This document shows, one piece after another, positions 25,191-33,655 of a stretch of DNA of 44,583 nucleotides (within the stretch, counting starts at the first letter, position 1; the number at the start of each line of letters is the position of its first letter). Under the pieces are notes generated by a model. That model did not search any database. It saw nothing but the letters and a program-made list of their open reading frames with translations, and was not told the DNA's origin. Origin of the DNA: an uncultured Bacteroidales bacterium (GTDB taxonomy: Bacteria; Bacteroidota; Bacteroidia; Bacteroidales; Muribaculaceae); NCBI GenBank assembly GCA_902782465.1, contig CACZNH010000023.1, positions 1 through 44,583 of the forward strand. Reading direction: 5' to 3'. The position numbers and the translations under genes were made by a program.

Positions 25191-26387
25191 ATGGCACAGA
25201 CAGTACAAAAGAAATATGACCTTGACCGCGTGGTGAGGCTGGTTTTGACCATCATCAGCATTGCCGTGGGCGTTTGGCTCGTCAACTACCTGAGCCCGGT
25301 GTTGATGCCCTTTGTCGTGGGGTTCATCCTTGCCTACCTTATCGAGCCGCTCGTCGAGTGGCTGCAACGCAAGGCCCACATCCGTGCCCGTAGCATCGCC
25401 GTGGTGCTTGCCCTGATTATCGTCATCGCGGTCATTACAGGCTTGTTGTGGCTGGTCATCCCTTACCTGATTGACGAGTTCGGAGCGATGTCCAAGCAAT
25501 TGGCGGCTTATGCCAAATCGTCGCTTAACGTGCCGTACATCCCCGCCGAGGTCAACGATTTCATCCAGCGCTATATCGACGTGGAGAAAATCAACGAAAT
25601 CTTCTCCAAGCAGCAATGGATGGACGTCATCAACAAGGCCGTTTCTGGCGCATGGTCGGTGGTCGGTGGCACCATGAGTGTGATATTCAGCATTGTGTCG
25701 TGGTTCATCGTCCTGCTGTACATGTTCTTTATCCTGTTGGACTTCAACAAGCTGTCCCGCGCTTTTAAAGGGGCTATTCCACCCAAATACCGCCGTATGG
25801 CGTTGCGCATCTTCGGTGACGTTGCCGACACGATGAGCCGCTACTTCCGCGGTCAGGCTGCCGTGTCGTTCTTCGTCGGCGTGATTTTCGCCATCGAGTT
25901 CTACATCATCGGTCTGCCCATGGCCATTGCCTTCGGTCTGTTTGTCGGTGTGCTCAACATGGTGCCCTACCTGCAGCTCATCTCCATCCCCATCGCCGCC
26001 TTCCTGTGCCTCGTGGCTACAGCTGCCACGGGAGGCAGCTTCTGGGTGATGTTCGGCTGGGTCATCCTCGCCTACATCATCTGCCAGGTCATTCAGGACA
26101 TGGTGCTCATTCCCACCATCATGAAGAACCAGATGGGCCTCAATCCGGCCATCATCTTCCTGTCACTGTCGCTGTGGGTCTATGTGCTGGGCTTTATCGG
26201 ACTGATCATCGGCTTGCCGTTGACCACGCTCATCATCTCCTACTACTGCGAGTTTGTCCTCCATCAGCCCAACCCGCTGCACAAAACCAAGAAAAAAGAC
26301 ACCTCAACCAAAAAGGCACCGCTGGCCCTCTCCTCATCCTTCATGAGCCAGTATCGCAACGAGGGCAAGAAAGGACCTAAGGACTAA
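25191..26387 (+). CDS. AI-2E family transporter (permease)
   Basis: 398 residues with about eight membrane segments in the PF01594 layout: two N-terminal segments (LSPVLMPFVVGFILAYLIEP is the typical second helix), a soluble region (FIQRYIDVEKINEIF), and a block of C-terminal helices with YFRGQAAVSFFVGV and LFVGVLNMVPYLQ. Family members include TqsA (autoinducer-2 export) and sodium/proton antiporters, so the substrate is open. The C-terminus is a basic tail ending PKD, whose codons are part of a 14-bp tandem repeat. The miaA gene follows after 24 bp and is probably cotranscribed. Confidence 0.88.
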   Translation: MAQTVQKKYDLDRVVRLVLTIISIAVGVWLVNYLSPVLMPFVVGFILAYLIEPLVEWLQRKAHIRARSIAVVLALIIVIAVITGLLWLVIPYLIDEFGAMSKQLAAYAKSSLNVPYIPAEVNDFIQRYIDVEKINEIFSKQQWMDVINKAVSGAWSVVGGTMSVIFSIVSWFIVLLYMFFILLDFNKLSRAFKGAIPPKYRRMALRIFGDVADTMSRYFRGQAAVSFFVGVIFAIEFYIIGLPMAIAFGLFVGVLNMVPYLQLISIPIAAFLCLVATAATGGSFWVMFGWVILAYIICQVIQDMVLIPTIMKNQMGLNPAIIFLSLSLWVYVLGFIGLIIGLPLTTLIISYYCEFVLHQPNPLHKTKKKDTSTKKAPLALSSSFMSQYRNEGKKGPKD

Positions 26388-26404
26388 AAACTAAGGACTA
26401 AAAA
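26377..26404. repeat. Perfect 14-bp tandem duplication at a gene boundary
   Basis: CTAAGGACTAAAAA occurs twice in a row. The first copy carries the last two codons and the stop (TAA) of the AI-2E transporter gene; the second fills the gap before miaA. Confidence 0.9.
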
Positions 26405-26411
26405 CTCAATA

Positions 26412-27311
26412 ATGGACAAGACGTTGATTGTCATCACGGGACCCACGGGAGTGGGCAAGACCGCTGCTGCCATCCATCTGGCTCAGCAGTTGCACTGTGA
26501 CATCATCAACGCCGACTCTCGCCAAATTTACCGCGGCATTCCCATCTGCACCGCAGCCCCCACGCCCGAGGAACTGGCAGCCGTCCGGCATCACTTCGTG
26601 GCGTTCAAGGACCTGGAAGAGAACTACAGCGCGGCTCAGTTCGAGGCCGATGTGATGGAATTGCTGCCCTCGATGTGGCAGCAGGGCGATTTTGCCGTAA
26701 TGTGCGGCGGCTCGATGCTCTATGTCGATGCCGTGTGCCGAGGCATTGACCGTCTGCCCGACATCAGCCCCGAGGTGCGTGCGGCAGTCAAGGAAAAATT
26801 GGCACGCGAGGGGCTGGAGAGCCTTGTGGCTGAACTGGAACAGCTCGACCCAGATTATGCCGCGACCATCGACCGCAAAAACACCAGCCGCGTGTGCCAT
26901 GGTGTGGAAATCTGCCGTCAGGCTGGAGTGCCCTACTCTACCCTGCGCACCGGCACCGCCAAGCAGCGCAACTTCAAGATCATCAAACTGGCCCTCAACA
27001 TCGAACGCGACCAATTGTTTGACCGCATCAACCGCCGCGTGGACCGCATGATTGATGCCGGGCTGGAACAGGAGGCAAGGAGCGTCTATCACTTGCGCCA
27101 TCTCAACTCGCTCAATACCGTAGGCATGAAGGAAATGTTCGCCATCTTTGACGGCACCATGGACCGCCATACCGCCATCGAGCGCATGAAGAAAAACACC
27201 CGCGTCTATGCCAAAAAGCAGCTCACCTGGTACCGTCGCGACCCCGACATCACCTGGGTCATCCCCGCCGACGCCCTCACCACAGCGCTCCACCTCGTCA
27301 ATAAAAAATGA
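26412..27311 (+). CDS. miaA: tRNA dimethylallyltransferase MiaA
   Basis: 299 residues. P-loop GPTGVGKT at 10-17, NADSRQIYRGIPICTAAP (dimethylallyl diphosphate and tRNA contact region), AVMCGGSMLYVDAVCRGID and LNTVGMKEMF follow the family order. MiaA adds a dimethylallyl group to N6 of A37 in tRNAs that read codons starting with U. The length is normal; one difference from the common pattern is VGMKEM in place of VGYKE. It follows the AI-2E transporter gene after 24 bp. Confidence 0.96.
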   Translation: MDKTLIVITGPTGVGKTAAAIHLAQQLHCDIINADSRQIYRGIPICTAAPTPEELAAVRHHFVAFKDLEENYSAAQFEADVMELLPSMWQQGDFAVMCGGSMLYVDAVCRGIDRLPDISPEVRAAVKEKLAREGLESLVAELEQLDPDYAATIDRKNTSRVCHGVEICRQAGVPYSTLRTGTAKQRNFKIIKLALNIERDQLFDRINRRVDRMIDAGLEQEARSVYHLRHLNSLNTVGMKEMFAIFDGTMDRHTAIERMKKNTRVYAKKQLTWYRRDPDITWVIPADALTTALHLVNKK

Positions 27312-27339
27312 GTGGAGCCGCAAAATCTTGCGGCCCCAC
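27303..27339 (-). terminator. Intrinsic terminator of the OPT transporter gene
   Basis: GTGGAGCCGCAA (27312-27323) and TTGCGGCCCCAC (27328-27339) form a 12-bp stem with one mismatch and a 4-nt loop. On the minus strand it is followed by six T (27308-27303), which lie inside the last codons of miaA. It may also end miaA transcripts. The adjoining CTAATCTCTAATCTCTAATC is another short periodic repeat. Confidence 0.75.
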
Positions 27340-27369
27340 CTCACTAATCTCTAATCTCTAATCCCAATC

Positions 27370-29334
27370 TTAATCCTTGCGTGCACGCAGGCACGAAACG
27401 GCAAGGTAAAGAATCAGAGCGATATACATCACAATAGCAAGCAGGTTGCTGGCGGTGTCGCTCAGGGGGCTGACGTACTTGAAGCCGAAGAAAATCATGG
27501 CTGCGCTCACAACACCCATCAGGGCACCACCAGCGATGAAACCGCTGGCGAGCAGTGTGCCACGCTCCTTGCGCTCCTTGTTGACCTCGGGATTCTTGCT
27601 GCGGCTACCGACGAACCAGCTGACGATGGCACCGACCAGCAGCGGGGCATTCAGCTGCAAGGGAATGAACATACCCAGCGAGAAAGGCAGGGCAGGCACC
27701 TTGCAGAAGTTAAGAATCAGGGCAATAGCGGCACCGATACCATAGTATAACCAAGGCGTCTCACCACCCATCATCAGGGGCTTGATAACGGCTGCCATAG
27801 CATTGGCCTGGGGAGCAACCATGGCGTTGGGGCCAGTGAAACCGTAGGCCTTGTTCAGAATCATCATCACACCTCCAACGGTAGCTGCCGACACGAGGGT
27901 GCCGACAAACTTCCACGTCTGCTGCTTGGCGGGAGTGGTACCAATCCAGTAACCGATCTTCATATCGGTCACCATACCGCCGGCCATCGACAGGGCGGTG
28001 CAGACAACGCCACCAATGACCATGGCTGCAACGATACCCTTGGAACCCTCAAGACCGATGGCAACAAAGATAACGCTGGCGACAATCAGGGTCATCAGGG
28101 TCATACCGCTCACGGGGTTGCTGCCCACGATAGCGATAGCGTTAGCAGCCACCGTAGTGAACAGGAAGGCAATCACCAGGACTACGAGGAAGGCAACAAT
28201 CGTCTGCAGCAGGTTGTGGATAACACCGATGTAGAAGAACACAAAGGTTACCAGCAGGGCTGCCAGCAGGGCAAACACGAGCACCTTCATCGAGATGTCA
28301 CGCTGGTGACGCTCCACCTGCTGGGTCTCGCCCTGGCCCTTGAAGGCCTGACCTGCCAGACCGGCGGCATTCTTGATGACGCCCCACGACTTGACGATGC
28401 CGATGATACCGCTCATAGCGATACCACCGATACCGATAAAGCGTGCGCCGTTGGCAAAGATGTAGTCGGCCGATTCGGTGGCCATAGCAGGGTCAACAGC
28501 ACCCAGGACAGGCACTGCTACCCACCAGATGAGTGCACTACCGGCAAAGATGATAAACGCATAGGGCAGACCAATAATGTAGCCCAAACCCAGTAGCGCG
28601 GCACCGGTGTTAATCTTGAAAATCAGCTTCACGTTATCGGTCAAGCCGTTAAGAGCAGGAATGGCCTGGGTCGTGAGCACCTCTTTCCACCAGCCGAAGG
28701 TGGAAAGCAGAAAGTCATAGACACCGCCCACAAGACCGGCAACCAGCAGCGGAAGGGCCTGTTTGCCACCCTTCTGGCCGCTGACGAGCACCTGGGTCGT
28801 CGCTGTAGCCTCGGGGAAGGGGAACTTGCCGTGCATGTCGCTCACAAAGTACTTGCGGAAGGGGATAAAGAACAAAATACCCAAGCAACCACCCAGCAGC
28901 GAGCTGAGGAATACCTCAAGGAAATTCACTGTGATTTCGGGATACTCGGCCTGCAGGATGTACAGTGCAGGCAGGGTGAAGATGGCACCGGCCACGATGA
29001 TGCCCGATGCGGCACCTATCGACTGGATGATGACATTCTCGCCCAGCGAGTTCTTACGTTTGGTCGCAGCACCAATGCCAGCGGCAATGATGGCGATGGG
29101 AATGGCAGCCTCAAACACCTGGCCCACTTTCAGGCCCAGATAGGCTGCTGCGGCACTGAAGATGACCGCCATAATCAGACCCAGCGAGACACTGTAGGGC
29201 GTAATCTCGGGATACGTCTTGTCGGGCTTCAGGATGGGGACATACTTCTCCCCAGGCTGCAGCTCACGAGCGGCGTTCTCGGGCAGCTCAATCTCGTCTT
29301 GCTGTTGTTGAACAATGATTTCTTCGTCTTTCAT
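27370..29334 (-). CDS. OPT family oligopeptide transporter
   Basis: 654 residues with about 14-16 hydrophobic segments. After a hydrophilic start (EEIIVQQQQDEIELPENAA) come the OPT family signatures: TPYSVSLGLIMAVIFSAAAAYLGLKVGQVFEA, GKFPFPEATATTQVLVSGQKGGKQA and GYWIGTTPAKQQTWKFVGT. OPT proteins are proton-coupled transporters for small peptides or metal-chelate compounds in the inner membrane. Import of peptides released by the nearby proteases is possible but not shown by any link in the sequence. It stands alone on its strand, with a terminator after it. Confidence 0.92.
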   Translation of the reverse strand: MKDEEIIVQQQQDEIELPENAARELQPGEKYVPILKPDKTYPEITPYSVSLGLIMAVIFSAAAAYLGLKVGQVFEAAIPIAIIAAGIGAATKRKNSLGENVIIQSIGAASGIIVAGAIFTLPALYILQAEYPEITVNFLEVFLSSLLGGCLGILFFIPFRKYFVSDMHGKFPFPEATATTQVLVSGQKGGKQALPLLVAGLVGGVYDFLLSTFGWWKEVLTTQAIPALNGLTDNVKLIFKINTGAALLGLGYIIGLPYAFIIFAGSALIWWVAVPVLGAVDPAMATESADYIFANGARFIGIGGIAMSGIIGIVKSWGVIKNAAGLAGQAFKGQGETQQVERHQRDISMKVLVFALLAALLVTFVFFYIGVIHNLLQTIVAFLVVLVIAFLFTTVAANAIAIVGSNPVSGMTLMTLIVASVIFVAIGLEGSKGIVAAMVIGGVVCTALSMAGGMVTDMKIGYWIGTTPAKQQTWKFVGTLVSAATVGGVMMILNKAYGFTGPNAMVAPQANAMAAVIKPLMMGGETPWLYYGIGAAIALILNFCKVPALPFSLGMFIPLQLNAPLLVGAIVSWFVGSRSKNPEVNKERKERGTLLASGFIAGGALMGVVSAAMIFFGFKYVSPLSDTASNLLAIVMYIALILYLAVSCLRARKD

Positions 29335-29446
29335 AAAAAACTGTTGTTATTTAAATTTTTAATGGTTAATCAGGTTAACAAACTGCGAAGATAGGCAAAA
29401 ATCGTTAATACGGCACCATCGAGGGCGGGAAATATGAAGTTTTTGC

Positions 29447-29454
29447 TATCTTTG
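29447..29454 (+). promoter_or_regulatory. Possible -7 element before the secreted protein gene
   Basis: TATCTTTG matches TAnnTTTG, 28 bp before the start codon at 29483. No TTTG is found at the usual distance upstream. Confidence 0.4.
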
Positions 29455-29482
29455 CACACAAAACGTTAAACTGATTACTGTT

Positions 29483-30298
29483 ATGACCAAGAGATTCATA
29501 CTGCTGGCGCTTGTCGCCATCTTGACAATAGGCGTTATTCATGCCCAGGAAATCCGTTGCACCCAGCAGACGACCCTTGAGGAACTCGCCACCTATATGG
29601 ACTCGACGCGTTCCATCAACCCGCACGTGAAACTGTTTTACAGCAACATGGTGAACAATCCCACCCACAGCTACCGCATTGAGCATCTGGACCTGGGATT
29701 CAACGGCTGCACAGGACGCGTCGATGAGCAGGTCGTCTTTGCCAACGGCATCAAGCGCGACAACGTGTTCATCTTCAACGAGCAGGGATTGCTCACACAG
29801 TCCATCATACAGGGCAGCAAGGGAGTAAAGACCGAGGTCAACTACACCTATTCCTATGACGATGTGCTGGGCTATGCACTCAAGCAGAGCAAGAGCAACA
29901 AACGCACCACCAATTATGCCCCCATCTATGGTGAACACGGCCATCGCACGGCCTTGAAGGGCGACAACGGCACCCGTCAGGACTTCACCTACAACGAGCG
30001 CGGACAGCTCACCAAGCGCGTCATCACCCCGGCCAAGGGCGACAAGCGCACCCTGCTCTATCAGGACGGATACATCGTGCGTGAGGAAACTGGCGGCAAG
30101 GTGCTGCGCTACCACTACGACTTTGACACGGCAACCGGCAAGAAGTTCCTCATCGCCATCAAGGAGATGAACGGCAATGACGTGGTACATGAGCGCACCT
30201 TCGACTACGACATCGACACCCATGGCCGCTACACCCGCGTGGCCGTCACCCTCGACGGCAAACCCCAGATGACCATCACCCGCACCTACACCCGCTAG
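29483..30298 (+). CDS. Secreted protein of unknown function with YD-like repeats
   Basis: 271 residues; MTKRFILLALVAILTIGVIHAQ is a signal peptide. I do not recognise the N-terminal half. From about residue 110 on, tyrosine- and glycine-rich strands (YTYSYDD, DFTYNERGQLTKRVI, LLYQDGYIVREE, YHYDFDTATGK, TFDYDIDTHGRYTRV) resemble the YD repeats of RHS-type beta-solenoid proteins. Small proteins of this kind are common in Bacteroidales and have no known function. It is 79 bp upstream of the PorE-like gene on the same strand, with a possible ACAATAAAA hairpin (about 30321-30354) in between. Confidence 0.7.
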   Translation: MTKRFILLALVAILTIGVIHAQEIRCTQQTTLEELATYMDSTRSINPHVKLFYSNMVNNPTHSYRIEHLDLGFNGCTGRVDEQVVFANGIKRDNVFIFNEQGLLTQSIIQGSKGVKTEVNYTYSYDDVLGYALKQSKSNKRTTNYAPIYGEHGHRTALKGDNGTRQDFTYNERGQLTKRVITPAKGDKRTLLYQDGYIVREETGGKVLRYHYDFDTATGKKFLIAIKEMNGNDVVHERTFDYDIDTHGRYTRVAVTLDGKPQMTITRTYTR

Positions 30299-30377
30299 CC
30301 GTCAGCAATTGGCTCATTATACAATAAAACAAGGGGTAACGACGTTTTTATTGTTAAAGCAATTGCAATTCTGATTC

Positions 30378-32375
30378 ATGAAACGGATACTCTATATCAT
30401 GGCGGGCGTCATGCTCGCATCGGTAGTGTTGTCGCTGGCATCGTGCAAGGGGCCCAAGCTGCGTGATGCTGACGAGGCCTATGACCGCGGCGAGTACTTT
30501 GACGCGGCAACCATCTACCGCAAACTCTACAACCGATATAACCGCAAGGAAGACCAGTGGCTGCGTGGCGAACTGGCATTCCAGCTGGGCATGTGCCACC
30601 TGAAGCTAAACCAGGGCAACCGTGCCACCTCGGCTTTCCAGAACGCCATCCGATACGAGTATGAGGACTCGACGCTCCTGCTGCGTCTTGCCCAGGCCCA
30701 GCAGCGCGAGGGACAGTATAACGCCGCCATCAAGAACTATGAGGCCTATCTGGATATGTATCCCGACGATTGGGAGGCGCTGGTAGGCATCCGTGGATGT
30801 GAACTGGCACCCCAATGGAAAGAAGAAGGCTCACGCTACATCGTCAAGCAGGACAAATACTTGAATTCCCGCCGTGCCGACTATGCACCTATGTTCCTCG
30901 ACAAGAACCTGGAATATATCTATTTCACCTCTACCAGCGAGAAATCCATGGGCGAGCTGCGAAGCGAGATAACCGGTACTAAAAAGGGTGACATCTATTT
31001 CTCCAAACGTGACGAGAAGGGCAATTACACACGCCCCGAGATAGTGGATGGCGGACTGAATACCGAGCACGACGAGGGAGCGACGGCGTTCTCGCCCGAC
31101 GGCTCGACAATGTATGTGGCACGAGCCGTGCGACAGGACTGGCCGACAACGGTCGAGATTTATACCAGCAGCCGCAGCGAGGCCAAGTGGAGCGCACCCC
31201 AGAAGTTTGAAATCACGGCCGACACACTGAGCAACTATTCTGACCCCTTTGTCAGCCCCGACGGACAATGGCTATATTTTGCCAGCGATATGCCGGGCGG
31301 ACAGGGAGGAACCGACATCTGGCGAATCAACCTCAAGGACAAGCACGGCACCCTGGAAAACCTGGGCCCGGATATCAATACCAAGGGCAACGAGCGTTTC
31401 CCCAATGTGCGCACCGACAGTCTCTTGTACTTCGCCAGCAACGGCCATCCCGGAATGGGCGGCTTGGATCTGTTTGTCGCCACTCTCCTGCCCCATGAGG
31501 AGGGAAATAAAGACCCGATGGACCATTGGTCGATTAAGAACATGGGTGTTCCTATGAACTCTTCGGCCGACGACTTCGGCATCACCTTCGGCAAGGGTGA
31601 GAGCGGCTACTTCTCCAGCAACCGAGGGGAAGCACGCGGCTATGACCACATCTATACCTTTATCAAGCCCGACCTGCAGATATGGATTTCGGGCTATGTG
31701 GTGGACAAGGACGACGAGCCCGTGCCCAATGCGGTAATCCGTATTGTTGGCGACGACGGTAGCAACCAGAAGACAGCATCCAAGCCCGACGGTTCCTTCC
31801 GCTTCGACCTGCAGCGTGGCGTCAAGTATGCGATGCTGGCGAGTGCCGACGGCTACCTCAATGGACGTCAGGAGTTTGAAAGCGACACTACCGAGGAGGA
31901 TGCAGAATATAATGTGGACTTTGTACTGGCTGCGATGTTCAAAGCCCAGATAGTAGAGAACATCTTCTACGACTTTGACAAAGCTGTCTTGCGCGACGAG
32001 TCCAAACTCGCTCTGGACAGCCTGGTGATGCTGCTCAAGGACCATCCCAACATCGTTGTCGAGATGGCATCGCACACCGACCGTGTGGGTAGCGAGAAAT
32101 ACAACCAAGGGCTCTCGCAGCGACGCGCTCAGAGCGTGGTGGACTACCTGATAGCCAACGGCATCCCCAAGGAGCGCCTCAAACCCGCCGGATATGGCGA
32201 GTCGCGCCCCAAGACGGTGACCAAGCGCATCCACAGCCAGTATCCCCAGTTTGAGGAAGGCGTGACGCTCGACGAGGAATTCATCAAGACCTTGAGCAAG
32301 GAAGACCAAGAGGCCGCGGACCAAATCAACCGACGCACCGAGTTCCAAGTGCTCGACACCACCTACGAGTATTAG
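30378..32375 (+). CDS. PorE-like lipoprotein: TPR, beta-propeller, CarboxypepD-regulatory and OmpA domains
   Basis: 665 residues. A lipoprotein signal ends in LSLASC (Cys23). Residues 27-145 are TPR-like helices (DEAYDRGEYFDAATIYRKLY). About 165-425 are PD40/beta-propeller repeats (SPDGQWLYFASDMPGGQGGTDIW, LYFASNGHPGMGGLDLF). About 430-520 match a carboxypeptidase-regulatory-like domain (ISGYVVDKDDEPVPNAVIRI), and about 530-665 an OmpA C-terminal peptidoglycan-binding domain (YDFDKAVLRDES, NQGLSQRRAQSVVDYL, NRRTEF). This order is that of PorE of the type IX secretion system, but similar proteins exist without it; no other T9SS gene is in the window. It probably links the outer membrane to peptidoglycan. 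Confidence 0.85.
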   Translation: MKRILYIMAGVMLASVVLSLASCKGPKLRDADEAYDRGEYFDAATIYRKLYNRYNRKEDQWLRGELAFQLGMCHLKLNQGNRATSAFQNAIRYEYEDSTLLLRLAQAQQREGQYNAAIKNYEAYLDMYPDDWEALVGIRGCELAPQWKEEGSRYIVKQDKYLNSRRADYAPMFLDKNLEYIYFTSTSEKSMGELRSEITGTKKGDIYFSKRDEKGNYTRPEIVDGGLNTEHDEGATAFSPDGSTMYVARAVRQDWPTTVEIYTSSRSEAKWSAPQKFEITADTLSNYSDPFVSPDGQWLYFASDMPGGQGGTDIWRINLKDKHGTLENLGPDINTKGNERFPNVRTDSLLYFASNGHPGMGGLDLFVATLLPHEEGNKDPMDHWSIKNMGVPMNSSADDFGITFGKGESGYFSSNRGEARGYDHIYTFIKPDLQIWISGYVVDKDDEPVPNAVIRIVGDDGSNQKTASKPDGSFRFDLQRGVKYAMLASADGYLNGRQEFESDTTEEDAEYNVDFVLAAMFKAQIVENIFYDFDKAVLRDESKLALDSLVMLLKDHPNIVVEMASHTDRVGSEKYNQGLSQRRAQSVVDYLIANGIPKERLKPAGYGESRPKTVTKRIHSQYPQFEEGVTLDEEFIKTLSKEDQEAADQINRRTEFQVLDTTYEY

Positions 32376-32404
32376 CAACAACAGGTAGACACATTATTAA
32401 TAAT

Positions 32405-32447
32405 AAAATGCTCCTGCTGGCATCACAGCCGGCAGGAGCATTTTTTG
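32405..32447. terminator. Bidirectional intrinsic terminator
   Basis: AATGCTCCTGCTGGC and GCCGGCAGGAGCATT form a long, nearly perfect stem with a loop of about six bases. Six T follow on the plus strand and an A-run precedes it, so it can end the plus-strand PorE-like gene and, less strongly, the minus-strand ompH operon that converges on it. Confidence 0.9.
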
Positions 32448-32476
32448 TTGGTTATCGTTAATGTGTGTGTGAGCAA

Positions 32477-32989
32477 TTACTTGATGCCCAGCTTAGCCTT
32501 CACCTTGGCGCTGACGTCCTCAGCGTTGGTGCCGGTGTAAAGGATGGAGCCGGCAGCCTGGTCAAAGATGAAGGTGAAACCGCCCTCGGCACCAACGGCC
32601 TGGATGGCGTTCTGAATCTTCTGGGTAATCGGAGCCAAGAGAGTCTCCTGCTGACGCTGAAGGTCCTGAGCAGCGGTCTGCTGGAAGTTCTGAATCTTCA
32701 TGTAGTCGTCCTGCAGTTCCTGCTGGTGACGGTCCTTGATAGCCTGGGGCGTGGTGGCGTCCTTGTCGGCAGCCTCATAGTCGGCCATCTTCTTCTGGAA
32801 AGCGTCCTGCAAGTTCTTAAACTCGGCCTCGTACTTGTCACTCACCTGCTTGAGGGTGTTCTCGGCGGTTGCCTTGTCAGGCATCACGTTGAAAATCTCG
32901 CTGGTGTTGATGTAACCGAACTTCTGAGCCTGTGCACTCAGGCACATGATGGTAGCCGCAACGGCTAAGAGCATAAATCTTTTAAACAT
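32477..32989 (-). CDS. OmpH/Skp family periplasmic chaperone (second copy)
   Basis: 170 residues: signal peptide MFKRFMLLAVAATIMCLSAQAQ, then KFGYINTSEIFNVMPDKATAEN, a long charged coiled coil (about 45-115) and a C-terminal LGIK. This is the Skp/OmpH family, trimeric periplasmic chaperones that carry unfolded outer-membrane proteins to the BAM complex. It follows a paralogue of the same length after 73 bp and ends the bamA operon at a strong terminator. The pair is a usual feature of Bacteroidales. Confidence 0.9.
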   Translation of the reverse strand: MFKRFMLLAVAATIMCLSAQAQKFGYINTSEIFNVMPDKATAENTLKQVSDKYEAEFKNLQDAFQKKMADYEAADKDATTPQAIKDRHQQELQDDYMKIQNFQQTAAQDLQRQQETLLAPITQKIQNAIQAVGAEGGFTFIFDQAAGSILYTGTNAEDVSAKVKAKLGIK

Positions 32990-33062
32990 GTCTAAAAATG
33001 ATTTTCTTGTTATAATTCTTCTTTTTCTTAATAATACACTTCAATATCTTGTGTCGGCAGGA

Positions 33063-33575
33063 TTACTTGTAGCCCATCTTCTCAAGCACCTCGTTGCTCA
33101 CGTCGATGCGCGGCGAGGCAAAGATGATGCTCTGGCTGCTGGCACGGTCAAAGATGACCTGGAAACCACGCTCCTCACACACCTTCTTGCAGGCATTGTA
33201 GATATCGTCCTGAATGGGCTTGATGAGCGACTGGCGCTTCTTGAACAGCTCGCCCTGGGGGCCGAAGTACTTGTACTGCAGCTGCTGGGCTTCCTTCTCC
33301 TTCTCGGTGATTTCAGTCTCTTTCTTCTTCTTCTGGTCATCGGTCAGGAAGACCATGTCGGCCTGGTAGTTCTTGTACATGGTGTCGGCCTCCTTCTTGA
33401 GTTCGTCCACCTCACGCTGCCAGCGCTGTGACACCTGGTTCAACTGCTCATTGGCCATCTCGTAGGCAGGAATGTTCTTCAGAATATACTCCATATCCAC
33501 GAGAGCAAACTTCTGCGCGTTAGCGGTCATAAAGCCGGCAACCAGCGCAATCGCGATTAATGCAAATTTCTTCAT
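33063..33575 (-). CDS. OmpH/Skp family periplasmic chaperone (first copy)
   Basis: 170 residues: signal peptide MKKFALIAIALVAGFMTANAQ, KFALVDMEYILKNIPAYEMAN, a highly charged coiled coil (about 50-110, with KKKKETEITEKEKEAQQ) and an end (RIDVSNEVLEKMGYK) like that of its paralogue. It is directly downstream of bamA (80 bp), which fits delivery of outer-membrane proteins to BamA. The two copies differ throughout, so the duplication is old. Confidence 0.9.
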   Translation of the reverse strand: MKKFALIAIALVAGFMTANAQKFALVDMEYILKNIPAYEMANEQLNQVSQRWQREVDELKKEADTMYKNYQADMVFLTDDQKKKKETEITEKEKEAQQLQYKYFGPQGELFKKRQSLIKPIQDDIYNACKKVCEERGFQVIFDRASSQSIIFASPRIDVSNEVLEKMGYK

Positions 33576-33655
33576 ATCTTTCTATTTTTTGGTTTTAAAT
33601 TTCGGTTGTTAGACTACGGGAACCTCAATAGGTTTATTTGATTAAGTTAAATTGG

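Noticed and set aside
25191-26387. Quorum-sensing autoinducer-2 transporter assignment
   Set aside because: The family name AI-2E covers transporters of several substrates; nothing here shows that autoinducer-2 is the substrate, so only the family is named.
30378-32375. Evidence for a type IX secretion system exporting the C10 proteases
   Set aside because: The lipoprotein has the PorE domain order, but no other T9SS gene is present and the proteases end in dockerins, not in a T9SS sorting domain.
31272-32381. Minus-strand open frame of 369 codons antisense to the PorE-like gene
   Set aside because: The plus-strand gene has clear OmpA and beta-propeller domains; the antisense frame has no domain.
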